Shown piece by piece: positions 8,749 through 17,752 of a stretch of 64,000 bases of DNA; the first letter of the stretch is position 1; each line of letters opens with the position of its first letter. Both the position numbers and the translations under genes were made by a program. The notes below the pieces were generated by a model, which was not told the origin of the DNA, did not search any database, and was given only the letters and a program-made list of their open reading frames with translations. Source of the DNA: JAOUJD01 sp963841815 (GTDB taxonomy: Bacteria > Pseudomonadota > Gammaproteobacteria > Burkholderiales > Burkholderiaceae_F); assembly GCA_963841815.1 (NCBI GenBank), contig CAWJEE010000027.1:372001-436000 (forward strand), read 5' to 3'.

Positions 8749-9957
8749 TTACTTGTAGCGGCTCAGGATGTCGCTCTCGCGCTTGCTGGTCCAGGCCACC
8801 GGCTGCCACTCGCCGCCCTTCACTTGCATCGGCACGAGCGTCAGGTTGCCGATGTGGTGCTTGTTGGAGAATGTGCGAGGCGTGGCGACCGGACCGATGC
8901 GATAGTTCTGGATACCTTCCAGTCCTTTGATGAGGCTATCGGTCGTCAGGTCCTTGCCAGCCCTACGCATGCCTTCGGCCAGGACGTGCATGTCGCCGTA
9001 GGCCAGGAGGTCGAAGTTGTTCGGACGGCCGGCCGGGGCGTTCGGATACTCCTTGCGCCAGTTGGCTTCCCACTGCTTCATCTCCGGCGCATTCGAACCG
9101 GGCAGATACGGGATCAGTGAAAAGCCCGTGACGCCCTCGGCGTTGTTGCGCGCCGCCGTGATCAAGCTCGGGTCGACCATGTTGCTGCCGACAAAGAACG
9201 GCTGTTTCAGCCCGAGCTCGCGCGCTTGCCGCATCGCGATCGCCGCCTCTGCCGGGTTGCCGAAGAACGCGATCACGTCTGGATTGGCCTTCTGGGCCGT
9301 GATCAGTTGCGACGTGAAGTCCTTGTCGTTGATGTTGAACTCGGCCCGCGCGACCGGTTCGATGTTGAACCAGCTCTTCAGCTTTACGATGGTGGCCTCG
9401 GCTTCATTGCGCGGGTACTCCTCTCGCCCGTGCATGATCGCGATGCGCTTGTTCTGGGCATTCGTGGCAAGGTACTCGGCATACAACTCGCCGTAGCGAG
9501 CCGACTCTGTCGTACCGCCACGGAACAGGTTGCGAGCGAAGGGCCAGGTCACCGGCGGCGCGGACGCAATCGAGACGTACATCACAGCGCCCTTGTCACG
9601 CAGGTAGTCGATGGTGCCCACGGTAGCGTTGCTACCCGCCACCGACATGATCGCGAAGACCTTGTCCTGCTCAACCAACTTCTTCGCAGCGGCCAAAGCA
9701 CGCGTTGGCGAGTGGGCGTCATCCTCAAACACCACAGCGATCTTGCGGCCGTTGATGCCGCCGGCGGCGTTGATTTCCTTGATGGCGAGGTTCATTCCAT
9801 CGCGACCGGCAAGGCCGATGTAGGCCGCGGGACCGGTGATGGGGCCGTAGGCGCCAAGCGTGATCGTGTCCGGGGTGACGCCTTGCTGCTGCGCCGCGGC
9901 CAGCGGTGCGATCGTGGCGACGAGCGCGCTCGCCAATACTGTCAGAAGCCGTTTCAT
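8749..9957 (-). CDS. periplasmic substrate-binding protein of HAAT-type ABC importer
   Basis: 402 residues, starting MKRLLTVLASALVATIAPLAAA, a Sec signal peptide probably cleaved near residue 22-24. The mature protein begins with ITLGAYGPITGPAAYIG, the usual opening of type I LivK/HAAT binding proteins, and contains SVAGSNATVGTIDYL and YLPGSNAPEMKQW further on. The chosen ATG has GGAGGAG upstream; earlier in-frame codons would add a non-signal extension. It is the first gene of the minus-strand importer operon, directly after the TetR-controlled promoter. The ligand is unknown. Confidence 0.9.
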   Translation of the reverse strand: MKRLLTVLASALVATIAPLAAAQQQGVTPDTITLGAYGPITGPAAYIGLAGRDGMNLAIKEINAAGGINGRKIAVVFEDDAHSPTRALAAAKKLVEQDKVFAIMSVAGSNATVGTIDYLRDKGAVMYVSIASAPPVTWPFARNLFRGGTTESARYGELYAEYLATNAQNKRIAIMHGREEYPRNEAEATIVKLKSWFNIEPVARAEFNINDKDFTSQLITAQKANPDVIAFFGNPAEAAIAMRQARELGLKQPFFVGSNMVDPSLITAARNNAEGVTGFSLIPYLPGSNAPEMKQWEANWRKEYPNAPAGRPNNFDLLAYGDMHVLAEGMRRAGKDLTTDSLIKGLEGIQNYRIGPVATPRTFSNKHHIGNLTLVPMQVKGGEWQPVAWTSKRESDILSRYK

Positions 9958-10011
9958 GGGGCTTGTCTCCTCCGGGCTGCGCCCGTGTTGGAATCTCGTC
10001 AGCCATTCTGA

Positions 10012-10050
10012 CTGAGCGCTCAGCGTAAGAAGCCGAAAGGGGCAGGTCAA
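10012..10050 (-). promoter_or_regulatory. promoter with TetR-type operator for the importer operon
   Basis: Read on the minus strand, TTGACC (10050-10045), a 17-base spacer and TACGCT (10027-10022) make a plausible sigma70 promoter. A perfect palindrome CTGAGCGCTCAG at 10012-10023 covers the end of the -10 box and the likely transcription start. The same half-site occurs again at 10131-10148 near the divergent tetR gene. This arrangement fits repression of the importer operon by the neighbouring TetR protein; the binding itself is inferred. Confidence 0.6.
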
Positions 10051-10130
10051 GCTGCACTGCCGCAGGACTTTCACTGCATGAGGGCGCAGAATTGCATCGA
10101 CACTAGGCCTGCGACAAGGCAATGAACGAC

Positions 10131-10148
10131 ACTGAGCGGGCGCTCAGT
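10131..10148. promoter_or_regulatory. second TetR-type operator palindrome upstream of tetR
   Basis: ACTGAGCG-GG-CGCTCAGT, two perfect 8-base arms around GG, lies 45 bases before the tetR start. It repeats the half-site of the operator at 10012-10023 with a 2-base wider centre. It suggests autoregulation of tetR and possibly looping between the two sites, about 120 bases apart. Confidence 0.6.
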
Positions 10149-10192
10149 CTAGGTCAGCGAAGATAGGGGCTGGGACAGACAAGGAGAGCAGC

Positions 10193-10861
10193 GTGACCGA
10201 GATGGCCCGGCCGGTGGAACGACCGGCAGCACCTCGACGGCAGGTCAAGGCCGCCACCAAGGACGCCGGACTTGTGCGCGAAAAGCGGGAGCAGCTGATC
10301 GCTGCAGCGATCCGAGTGTTCATCGAGAAGGGGTTCCACAACGCCACAGTGCGTGACATAGGCCGCGCCGCAGGCATGACTCAGGGCACGATCTACAACT
10401 ATGTGCGCTCGAAGGACGACATCCTCTATCTAGTGTGCGACCGCATCGTCTCCGAGTACCAGGAGGAGACGCGCAAGGCTCTTGAGTCCGGCCTCGATCC
10501 CGCCGGCCGCATCCGCTCCGCCGTGCACGCGGTCTGCGAGGTGATGTACCAGCATCAGCAGGAGATACTTCTGATCTACCAGGACAGCCACCTCCTCGAG
10601 CCGCGCTCACTACGCGTGATCCTTGCGCGCGTGGAAGAGTTCATTGGCATGTTCGAAACGATCGTCGCTCAGGCCATGCGGGATCGGGTCGGTCCGAAGC
10701 CAGATTCCCGATTGGCAGCTCACATCCTCACCTTCCTCCCCGTCATGCTCGCATTGCGACGCTGGTCGCTCTATCGGAACTTGACCCACGAAGAGGTTGT
10801 CGATGGGCTGACCGACTTTCTCGTCAAGGGGCTGGGCCTGGACGAAGGCTCAGCAAAGTAA
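10193..10861 (+). CDS. TetR/AcrR family transcriptional regulator
   Basis: 222 residues starting at GTG with GGAG upstream; ATG three codons later is an alternative. The DNA-binding helix-turn-helix is clear near residues 45-70: FIEKGFHNATVRDIGRAAG, then TQGTIYNYVRSKDDIL. The C-terminal ligand domain is typical of the FadR/AcrR-like group that responds to acyl-CoAs or aromatic acids. It is transcribed away from the importer operon with paired palindromes in between, so it is the likely local repressor, with an imported acid or its CoA ester as inducer. Confidence 0.88.
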   Translation: MTEMARPVERPAAPRRQVKAATKDAGLVREKREQLIAAAIRVFIEKGFHNATVRDIGRAAGMTQGTIYNYVRSKDDILYLVCDRIVSEYQEETRKALESGLDPAGRIRSAVHAVCEVMYQHQQEILLIYQDSHLLEPRSLRVILARVEEFIGMFETIVAQAMRDRVGPKPDSRLAAHILTFLPVMLALRRWSLYRNLTHEEVVDGLTDFLVKGLGLDEGSAK

Positions 10862-11074
10862 GAGAGTGCCCGAACGCCGTCTTGAAGTTGGAGTTGATGG
10901 CAAATTGCCTGACCCTTTCTCTTCTTCAGTTGCCGTGTGGCCGCTGTGGAGCCAGTTGATCTGGCGATCAGCGCTACTTGGCAAGAAGGGCCACGGCCGT
11001 CTTCATAGGGACTGCGGGGCGCGGCTCGTTCGCGGCCTCCGCACTAATACCCTCGGGATCGTGACACCAGAGCT

Positions 11075-12295
11075 TCACTTGCCGACGGTGTCCTTGTGCC
11101 AATTACTCGCCTCGGCAAGGCGACTACTGCCGAGGAAAAGCGCCGCTCCAACAAGTAGCGCGATAGACATCGAGAAGAAGGCAAGCGCATAGCCGCCGAC
11201 ACTAATCACGGAGGCAAACAATGCGGGGCCGATCATCATTCCCGACGTCAGTAGCAGCGAGTTGAACCCGACCGCAGCACCAGCAAGGTCTGTGCGGACC
11301 GATTCGACAGCGTGCGTCTGAGCAAGACTGCCGAATCCTCCGACGGTCAGTCCGAGCACGACCGCCAACAGATTCAGGTGAGCGATCGATGTTGCATGTG
11401 GAAGCGCCATCAGGCCCACTGCGCCAAAGACCCCACATGTCACCAAGCCGACCACCCGGCCATTTCCGGGAATCGCATCGCCTGCGATCCCCCAGAGAAT
11501 TCGGGCGACTGCAGAAGCTCCTTGAATGACCGCAATCAGAAGTCCTGCAGCGACAATTGTCGTGCCGAGTTCCTCGTACGCGTACGTGACGATGTAAGCC
11601 AGTAAACCGCCGAAAGCCACGTTGTAAAGGCAGCCCCCGAGATTGATGACGACCAGTCGGCGTTGAACGGCGGCACGTCGAATGTCACGAAGCATATTGC
11701 GCGGCTCGTTCTCCCCCGTCCATCCGAAGAAGGCTCGGGAAAGCACGGCCCCCAGCAACATCGCCACGGCCATCGCGATCGCCAGCAGACGCCACTGCTC
11801 TGCAACGAGCCCCGAAACCACCGCGATGCCCGCCGCGCCGATTGGAACACCCGTCTGCTTGATTCCCATCGCCGTGGCGCGATATCGCTTGTCGAACCAG
11901 GCCAAAACGCCACGCGCGGTCGCCGGATTGATGAGCGCATACCCGAACCCGCACAGAACCAGCCCCGTAGACAGACTTAACCAGCCCCTTGCGATGGCAA
12001 TCTGGCCCATTCCGGCAGCCAGCAGAATCTGAGCCGCGATCAGGCTTGATCGCATGCCGAAGCGGTCGACGAGCCAGCCCGAAGGTAACGCCGCGACAGT
12101 TTGTGCCGCGTAGTAGCAGGACACCGCGAGCCCGAAGGACGCGACTTCGAGGTGAAGGTGTTGCTGGAGTGTCGGTGCAAAGGCAAGCACCAGGCTGATG
12201 TTCGCCGTACCCAACGCGTGGGCGACAAACATCAAGGCAAGTCGACCAAACCGCTCTCGACGTGTCGACAAGTCAGCGATTGCCGAACCGGACAC
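11075..12295 (-). CDS. MFS transporter
   Basis: 406 residues with about 12 predicted membrane helices in two halves. The loop after helix 2 reads GWLVDRFGMRSSLI, the MFS motif A region, and the second half repeats a GIAGDAIPGNGRVVGL-like loop. Transport direction and substrate are unknown. It lies 2 bases downstream of the malate/lactate-dehydrogenase-family gene and is the last gene of the GntR-headed minus-strand operon, so it may import that pathway's substrate. The 213 bases beyond it, up to the TetR gene, show no feature I can support. Confidence 0.85.
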   Translation of the reverse strand: MSGSAIADLSTRRERFGRLALMFVAHALGTANISLVLAFAPTLQQHLHLEVASFGLAVSCYYAAQTVAALPSGWLVDRFGMRSSLIAAQILLAAGMGQIAIARGWLSLSTGLVLCGFGYALINPATARGVLAWFDKRYRATAMGIKQTGVPIGAAGIAVVSGLVAEQWRLLAIAMAVAMLLGAVLSRAFFGWTGENEPRNMLRDIRRAAVQRRLVVINLGGCLYNVAFGGLLAYIVTYAYEELGTTIVAAGLLIAVIQGASAVARILWGIAGDAIPGNGRVVGLVTCGVFGAVGLMALPHATSIAHLNLLAVVLGLTVGGFGSLAQTHAVESVRTDLAGAAVGFNSLLLTSGMMIGPALFASVISVGGYALAFFSMSIALLVGAALFLGSSRLAEASNWHKDTVGK

Positions 12296-12297
12296 GG

Positions 12298-13379
12298 TCA
12301 GCCATCAAAGGGCCAAGCGACGTTTGATCGCTTCGCTTCCGCCTGGAGGTTTGCAACAACGTCCAAGGTCAGAGGCACGCCTCGCTTCCGATTCGCCTCG
12401 GCGCGCGCCGCTTCGGGCTCGCCGGGCGCGAAGATCCTTTCGACTCCGAGGGCCATCGGGAGCGATTTCACGCGTCGGTCAAGCTCCGCCATCCGCTGCG
12501 CGAACTCCTCCTTCGGCATGAACAGGTCGCACGGCATGGCGATGAAGACATGCCCGGTCCCTGCGGCCGCTCAAGGTCTTCGAAGGGATTGCCGGCCTCT
12601 CCCCCGAAGGCGGCGCCCGTGAACACTCCCGCCAGGACGTCCATCATCCACGAGAGCGCAGCGCCTTTGTGCTCTCCGAATGGCAGCATCGCGCCGTAAA
12701 ACGCATCCTTTCCATCGGTCGTTGGAGTGCCCTGGGCGTTCACCGCGTAACCCTCCGCGATTGCATCGCCGCGTTGAGCGGCGAACTTGAGTTTCCCCCT
12801 TGCCACTTTCGACATCGCCATGTCGATCACAAACGTCCGGTCGTCCGTCGTGGGCGCGGAAAAGCCGAACGGACTCGTGCCGAAGAAAGGCTGGGCAGCG
12901 CCCCAAGGCGCGATGGCCGGAGAGGCCGTCGTGAAGCTCAGCGCGATACAGCCCCGTGCGGTCGCCTGTCGCAGGTAGTAGGCGGACGCACCGAAGTGCC
13001 CGCTGCGCCGCACCCCAACCAGACCGATCCCGTTCGCGAGGGCCAGGTCGATCGACTTTTCCATAGCGCGCGGCGCCACCACCAAACCCAGGCCATCGTC
13101 ACCATCGACGCGTGCGACACAGGGACTCACCTGGGTGATCTCGATCCTCGGCCTTGGTTTCGCCGCGCCCCGGCGCAACCGCTCCCTGTACATGGGCACG
13201 CGGGCAACTCCGTGCGACCAAACCCCAGTCAGGTCGGCTTCGACGAGAACGCTCGCAGCGACCTCCGCGTCCGGCGAGTCGAGCCCGCTGAGCTCGAAGA
13301 GCTCGGCGACGAGCGCTTTCAGCTTCTCGAAGTCGAAGTACTCGACATCGGTGCGTTGGTCCAGCGCGAACGGCTCCAC
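12298..13379 (-). pseudogene. malate/L-lactate dehydrogenase-family oxidoreductase, frameshifted
   Basis: Two frames must be joined to give one protein of about 360 residues of the Ldh_2 (YlbC/AllD-like) NAD(P)-dependent family. The upstream frame carries SHGVARVPMY near residue 55, RRSGHFGASAYYL near 125 and GEHKGAALSWMMDVLAG near 240. The match breaks after NPFEDLERPQG at about 12553 and resumes one frame over with HVFIAMPCDLFMPKEEF. Adding one G to the GGG run would restore the frame, so a sequencing deletion is likely. It starts at GTG after AAGGAG. These enzymes oxidise 2-hydroxy acids or reduce 2-oxo acids and imines. Confidence 0.8.
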
Positions 13380-13464
13380 TCATCCACTCCTTCAAGGTCC
13401 GAGAGCGCGCGTCCTGCTGGAGTGCAGCGCTCGAGACGGAAAGCCAGTCAGATCTCCGCGCCCG

Positions 13465-14241
13465 CTACGCGGGATCCCTCTCGATCAAGCCGGCCTCCGT
13501 GAACCCACCGTCCACCGCCAAGGTCTGGCCGGTGATGTAGGAGGCTTGATCCGAGGCGAGAAACACCGCTGCCCCAGCAACTTCATCTCCGCGCCCGTAG
13601 CGACCCATCGGCACCGCGTCACTCCACGCACGTCGGCGACTCTCGGAGTGTCCGCCCCGCGTGTGTTCGGTTTCAATCGGACCGGGGGCGACTGCATTCA
13701 CCGTGATCCCGTGCGGCGCGAGCTCCACCGCGACCACACGGGTAGCGGCGATCAGCGCGCCCTTTGACGCGGCATAAGCCGATCGATTGCTGCTGCCTTT
13801 GAGTCCCGAGTGCGACGCGATGTTGATGATGCGGCCCCAGTGCTTCGCCATCATTCCAGGCGCAACCGCTTGGCAGCATGCAAAGGGCGCGAGGAAGTTC
13901 ACAGCCAGTACCCTCTCGAGGTCGTCCGGAGTGGTAGCAAGGAACGACCGGGCGAGCACGACCGCCGCGTTGTTGACTAGGATGTCGACCGGCCCGAACG
14001 ATTCCAGAAAGGACGCAAGCTTTCCTGGAATTCCACGGTGATCTTCGAGATCAAGAGCAATGAATGCGCCTGTTCGGCCCAGTTTGGCAATTTCCCGTAC
14101 TACGGCCGCGGCGTTGTCCGCATCACGGTCGAGCACAGCGACTCTCGCGCCCTCCTGTGCGAACGCAAGGGCAAGCTCTCTCCCGATGCCGCGGCCCGCG
14201 CCGGTCACAAGACAGGAGCGTCCACTGAATTGTCCCGCCAT
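13465..14241 (-). CDS. SDR-family NAD(P)-dependent oxidoreductase
   Basis: 258 residues of classical SDR type. The cofactor loop TGAGRGIGREL lies at residues 13-23, NNAAV near 90, catalytic Ser in NIASHSG near 140 and YAASK near 155, so the active site is complete. A C-terminal ITGQTLAVDGGFTE block is present. It follows SMP-30 by 13 bases. With a lactonase and an Ldh-family enzyme in the same operon, oxidation of a sugar or hydroxy acid is a reasonable guess. Confidence 0.9.
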   Translation of the reverse strand: MAGQFSGRSCLVTGAGRGIGRELALAFAQEGARVAVLDRDADNAAAVVREIAKLGRTGAFIALDLEDHRGIPGKLASFLESFGPVDILVNNAAVVLARSFLATTPDDLERVLAVNFLAPFACCQAVAPGMMAKHWGRIINIASHSGLKGSSNRSAYAASKGALIAATRVVAVELAPHGITVNAVAPGPIETEHTRGGHSESRRRAWSDAVPMGRYGRGDEVAGAAVFLASDQASYITGQTLAVDGGFTEAGLIERDPA

Positions 14242-14254
14242 GTCGCGCCCCGCG

Positions 14255-15166
14255 CTATTGATGCGAGAAAAGCGGCAACCCTGGCGTCATAACTTCCGCC
14301 TCCAGGATGCTCCCCGTATCCGACTCCGTGATGTAGATGTGCCGGTTCTCTGGTCCGCCGTACGCAAGGTTCGTCGTTGCGAGCCCCGCCGCTGACCGAA
14401 GCCTGAACATCGGCTCCCCGAGCTTCGAAAACACCCATGCCGTTCCCAAGCCCGCGTGCGCCACCGCGAGGTTGCCCTCTTGATCGACAGCCAGCCCATC
14501 CGGTCCTGCAAGGCCGCCCGACAGATTCAGGAACACGCCCACCTTGGATGTCGTTCCGTCAGGGTGCAGCGGCAGGCGCCAGACCTGATTGGCGCGCGTT
14601 ACGGCGACATACAAGAGCTTCTCGTCCGGCGAAAGCGCCAGCCCGTTGGGGCTGGGCACGGTATCGATGAGGCAGTCGATGTTTCCGTCCGGCCTCAGCC
14701 GGTACACCCGGCCCGAGGCGTCCTGCATCCCGGTTTGTCCCTGATCCGTGAAGTACAGGTCACCGTTCCGGGCGAAGATGAGGTCGTTGACGCCTTTCAG
14801 TCCCTCTCGGCGCACCCGCTCAACCAGCACCTCAACCTTCCCCGTGGTCGGATCAAGCACGAGGAGGCCTTTGAGGTGGTCTGCGATGAAGATGCGTCCA
14901 TCCTTGTGGATTTTCAGCCCGTTCGGCCACCCATCGTATTCGGCCACGATGGAGAACTGCCCCGCTGGCGAGACTTTCAGGATGCGCCCGTAGGGAATGT
15001 CCACGAGGAACAGATTGCCCGCACGGTCGAACGAGGGTCCCTCCAGGAAGGAGTGAAGGCCATGCCCCTTACCGAACGCCCACCCGGATTGACGATCCCG
15101 GATGCGCAGCGACTCCGGAACCGTTGCGAATACTCTCGTCTGGATGTCTTTGGGCACGTTAAACAT
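14255..15166 (-). CDS. SMP-30/gluconolactonase/LRE-family protein
   Basis: 303 residues forming a six-bladed propeller family member. The metal-ligand positions are recognisable: Glu in LEGPSFDRAGNLF near residue 43, Asn in GVNDLIFARNGDLYFTD near 125, and SPNGLALSPDEKLLYV near 170, with Asp in GPDGLAVDQEGN near 220. Members hydrolyse sugar or other lactones with divalent metal. It is the second gene of the GntR operon, so lactone opening probably follows oxidation by the neighbouring SDR. Confidence 0.88.
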   Translation of the reverse strand: MFNVPKDIQTRVFATVPESLRIRDRQSGWAFGKGHGLHSFLEGPSFDRAGNLFLVDIPYGRILKVSPAGQFSIVAEYDGWPNGLKIHKDGRIFIADHLKGLLVLDPTTGKVEVLVERVRREGLKGVNDLIFARNGDLYFTDQGQTGMQDASGRVYRLRPDGNIDCLIDTVPSPNGLALSPDEKLLYVAVTRANQVWRLPLHPDGTTSKVGVFLNLSGGLAGPDGLAVDQEGNLAVAHAGLGTAWVFSKLGEPMFRLRSAAGLATTNLAYGGPENRHIYITESDTGSILEAEVMTPGLPLFSHQ

Positions 15167-15188
15167 TTCTCTCCCTCACCGTTTCCTG

Positions 15189-15971
15189 TCATTTGCCTTT
15201 GCTTGTCCCGGAGGCCGGTGCAGTTGGTAGCCTGCCGAGCACGTACTCGATCTGGACGTCGCCACGGAAGTACGACGTGCCGCACTGGACGATGTGCCCC
15301 AACTCATCACGAAAGACGTTGTCTCGCACCATGATCGCCGCGCCCGGCTCTACACCGAGCCTCTCCGCCAACGTCTTGCTCGCACTGACCGCGGTCATGC
15401 TCACTTCGATCACGGGAACTTGCCGGTCGTTTACATGCAGGAGGAAGTCCAGCGCCGACTCCTCCTCGAGCATCCTCTGCGTGACTTTCCGGCCCAGCGA
15501 CAACGGGACGTACCGAATCTCCGATCCAACGATCTGCCCATCGACGACGCGTAGTCGGTCGAGCTGGTAAACCTCACCGGTCTTGGGCACCGAGAGCTGC
15601 CTGGCCACCCAGGCGGGTGCCTTCACACGTCGATAGCGCACGCCGGCATACGTCACGCTCTTTCCTCGCAACGCGACCTGCTGCTCGAAGGATTGACGCT
15701 CGACGGTGTTGATCTTCGAAACGACCGATGGTTTGGGCGCGACGAACGAACCCCGTCCCTTCTGTCGGACGATCAAGCCGTCATAGAGAAGCTTTGTCAT
15801 CGCCTGGCGGACGGTCACGCGCGTTGTGCGGTAGTCCTGCGCCAGTTCCGTCTCCGACGGCAATTGCGCCCCTGGCGCCAACTCGCCGCTCGAGATGCGC
15901 TCGCGCAGCCGTTCCTCAATGCGGACGTACAACGGCGTGAAGCGGTCAGCGGGAGAGGTACGCGTTTCCAC
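15189..15971 (-). CDS. GntR-family regulator, HutC/UTRA subfamily
   Basis: 260 residues. The N-terminal winged helix reads YVRIEERLRERISSGELAPG at 15-34, then LPSETELAQDYRTTRVTVRQAM with the recognition helix near residues 45-58, and RQKGRGSFVAP. The C-terminal UTRA ligand domain (about 95-245) includes GSEIRYVPLSL and CGTSYFRGDVQIEY. It begins at GTG and is the head of a minus-strand operon, divergent from AtuA-like copy 2. The overlapping inverted repeats at 15983-16010 are its likely operator, so it probably controls both directions. Confidence 0.9.
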   Translation of the reverse strand: METRTSPADRFTPLYVRIEERLRERISSGELAPGAQLPSETELAQDYRTTRVTVRQAMTKLLYDGLIVRQKGRGSFVAPKPSVVSKINTVERQSFEQQVALRGKSVTYAGVRYRRVKAPAWVARQLSVPKTGEVYQLDRLRVVDGQIVGSEIRYVPLSLGRKVTQRMLEEESALDFLLHVNDRQVPVIEVSMTAVSASKTLAERLGVEPGAAIMVRDNVFRDELGHIVQCGTSYFRGDVQIEYVLGRLPTAPASGTSKGK

Positions 15972-15982
15972 CGGACTCGTTT

Positions 15983-16015
15983 AAGTTGACGACAACTTGT
16001 ATAGTCAAGTATATA
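15983..16015 (+). promoter_or_regulatory. divergent promoter with overlapping inverted repeats (GntR/HutC operator)
   Basis: AAGTTG-ACGA-CAACTT (15983-15998) overlaps a second inverted repeat ACTTG-TATAGT-CAAGT (15995-16010), which resembles the CTTGTATA-type half-sites bound by HutC-like regulators. On the plus strand TTGACG (15986-15991) and TATATA (16010-16015), spaced by 18, form a promoter fully covered by these repeats. It lies between the GntR gene and AtuA-like copy 2, 33 bases before the GTG start of the latter. Confidence 0.6.
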
Positions 16016-16048
16016 TCTGAACAGTCGAGTGGCTGTAAAGGGGGCAAG

Positions 16049-17410
16049 GTGGCGACGTTCAAGATGGTGTCCACCAGCGGAATCCTTGGTTACGGATTTC
16101 CGGAGACATCGCTGGCAGCAGCGATGGCAAGACGTCCTGACATGATCGGCGTCGATGGGGGAAGCGTCGACCCGGGGCCCTACTATCTCGGCTCCGGGAA
16201 ACCCTTCGCCTCTCCGATGGCAATCAAGCGCGACCTGCGCTTGATGCTGAGGGCCGCCGTCGAGCACAGGATTCCGATGGTCATCGGGACCTGCGGCGGC
16301 GCCGGAGGTGAGCCGCACCTCGCCCTGACGGCCAACCTGGTGCGCGAGATAGCGAAGGAAGACGGGCTGCACTTCCGCATGGCGCTTATCCATGCCGAAC
16401 AAGAAAAGCCGTGGCTGAAAGATCAAGTCGCCGCAGGTCGAACCAGAACTCTGTCGACGCAGGCGCCACTGGACGCAGCAACCGTTGATCGAGCCGACCG
16501 CATCGTTGGCATGATGGGCCCGGAGCCGTTCACGAAGGCCCTGGACAGCGGAGCGCAAGTGGTTCTCGCGGGCCGCAGCAGCGACCCCGCTCCGTTCGCG
16601 GCGGTGGCCATGCGCGGCGGTGTCGCTCCTGCCCAAGCCTGGTATGCGGGCAAGATGCTGGAGTGCGGCGCCACGCCGTCGATTCCCAAGGGGCATGACT
16701 GCCTCTTCGTCGAACTCGACAGCGAATCGGTGGTCTGCGAGCCGACAAATCCCGAGCGGCGGTGCACCCCACTGTCGGTCGCGACGCACTCCCTGCACGA
16801 GAACGCTAGTCCCTGCTTCCACACTGAGCCCGGCGGTCTTCTCGATACCTCCGACTGCCGGTTCGAGGCCGTTTCCGATCGCGCCGTACGGGTAAGCGGC
16901 ATGCGCTGGAAACCGGCGGACCAATACACAGTAAAACTGGAAGCGGCCGAGCTCCTTGGCTTTCGCTCGCTCACGATCGCCGGCACCCGGGATCCGATGC
17001 TCATCGGGCGCTTCGACAGCTTCATCGCCTCGGTTCGCTCCGAGGTGGAGAAGAAGGCGGCGGCCTTCGGCGTTCCGCCGTCTGACTACCGGTTGAGTTT
17101 CCACGTCTACGGAAGAGACGGCGTCATGGCCGAGCGGGAGTTCGTGCGCGTGATTCACTCTCACGAGCTCGGGATCGTCGCGGACGTTGTCGGAAAGTCG
17201 CAGGAAGTGGCAAGCGCGGTGCTGGCTATCACTCGCACCAACTTGCTCCACACAGACTTTCCGAACCGGCTCTGCCGCGAGGGCAACATGGCGTTCCCGT
17301 TCTCACCGTCGGACATTGAGGTCGGTCCTGTCTATCGATTCCTCCTGAACCATGTGGTGGAGGTCGACGATCCTTGCTCCATGTTCCCTATTGAGTACGA
17401 AACGGTGTAA
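16049..17410 (+). CDS. AtuA-like (DUF1446) protein, copy 2
   Basis: 453 residues from a GTG start (VATFKMVSTSG). The frame is open further upstream from a TTG, but that lies on the promoter and operator; GTG at 16049 follows AAAGGGGG with good spacing. Family landmarks: GVDGGSVDPGPYYLGSGK near residue 32, IGTCGGAGGEPHL near 75, AGRSSDPAPF near 175 and HVYGRDGVM near 350. It is closest to copy 3. It is followed 6 bases later by DUF4387 and then by an ABC importer, suggesting the pair acts on an imported compound. Reaction unknown. Confidence 0.88.
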   Translation: MATFKMVSTSGILGYGFPETSLAAAMARRPDMIGVDGGSVDPGPYYLGSGKPFASPMAIKRDLRLMLRAAVEHRIPMVIGTCGGAGGEPHLALTANLVREIAKEDGLHFRMALIHAEQEKPWLKDQVAAGRTRTLSTQAPLDAATVDRADRIVGMMGPEPFTKALDSGAQVVLAGRSSDPAPFAAVAMRGGVAPAQAWYAGKMLECGATPSIPKGHDCLFVELDSESVVCEPTNPERRCTPLSVATHSLHENASPCFHTEPGGLLDTSDCRFEAVSDRAVRVSGMRWKPADQYTVKLEAAELLGFRSLTIAGTRDPMLIGRFDSFIASVRSEVEKKAAAFGVPPSDYRLSFHVYGRDGVMAEREFVRVIHSHELGIVADVVGKSQEVASAVLAITRTNLLHTDFPNRLCREGNMAFPFSPSDIEVGPVYRFLLNHVVEVDDPCSMFPIEYETV

Positions 17411-17416
17411 CGCGCC

Positions 17417-17728
17417 ATGCCGAAAATCTCCGAGATTGCCAAGGTCTGCCGAAGCAAGAACGCCGGGCCCTTCGACTTGACGATCGACGTTGCGTTTGAC
17501 GACAGAGCGACCTTCGAGAAGGTGAAAGCGACCGGGGTTCTTTCGGCCGCTCTGTTCGCGAAGCTCTACGGCGTGAAAGAGACTGACGTGCTGTTCACCG
17601 TGTATGACCCTGGACTTGCGTTCAAAGCAACCCTCCCGCGCCTTCGTTCCTCGGGCGACATCGGCGACACGGACGTGTACGGCGCTCAGCAGCACGCGCC
17701 CGTGCTCGACGTTGAAGTGCCTGTCTAG
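17417..17728 (+). CDS. DUF4387 family protein, copy 2
   Basis: 103 residues beginning MPKISEIAKVCRSKNAGPF, then LTIDVAFDD, with DTDVYGAQQHAPVLD near the C-terminus. The paired motifs RSKNAGPF and DxDxYGxQQHAP are the fixed points in all three copies. It directly follows AtuA-like copy 2. Size and lack of a signal peptide suggest a small cytoplasmic subunit. Confidence 0.88.
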   Translation: MPKISEIAKVCRSKNAGPFDLTIDVAFDDRATFEKVKATGVLSAALFAKLYGVKETDVLFTVYDPGLAFKATLPRLRSSGDIGDTDVYGAQQHAPVLDVEVPV

Positions 17729-17752
17729 ACGCTGGTTGCGCCACGTTCCGGA

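Noticed and set aside
10862..11074. Small ORF between TetR and the MFS gene
   Set aside because: The apparent frame runs antisense into the MFS gene and has no ribosome site or family match.
15815..17251. Long antisense frame opposite AtuA-like copy 2
   Set aside because: No motif, and it overlaps both the GntR gene and a well-supported family member; shadow of GC-rich coding.
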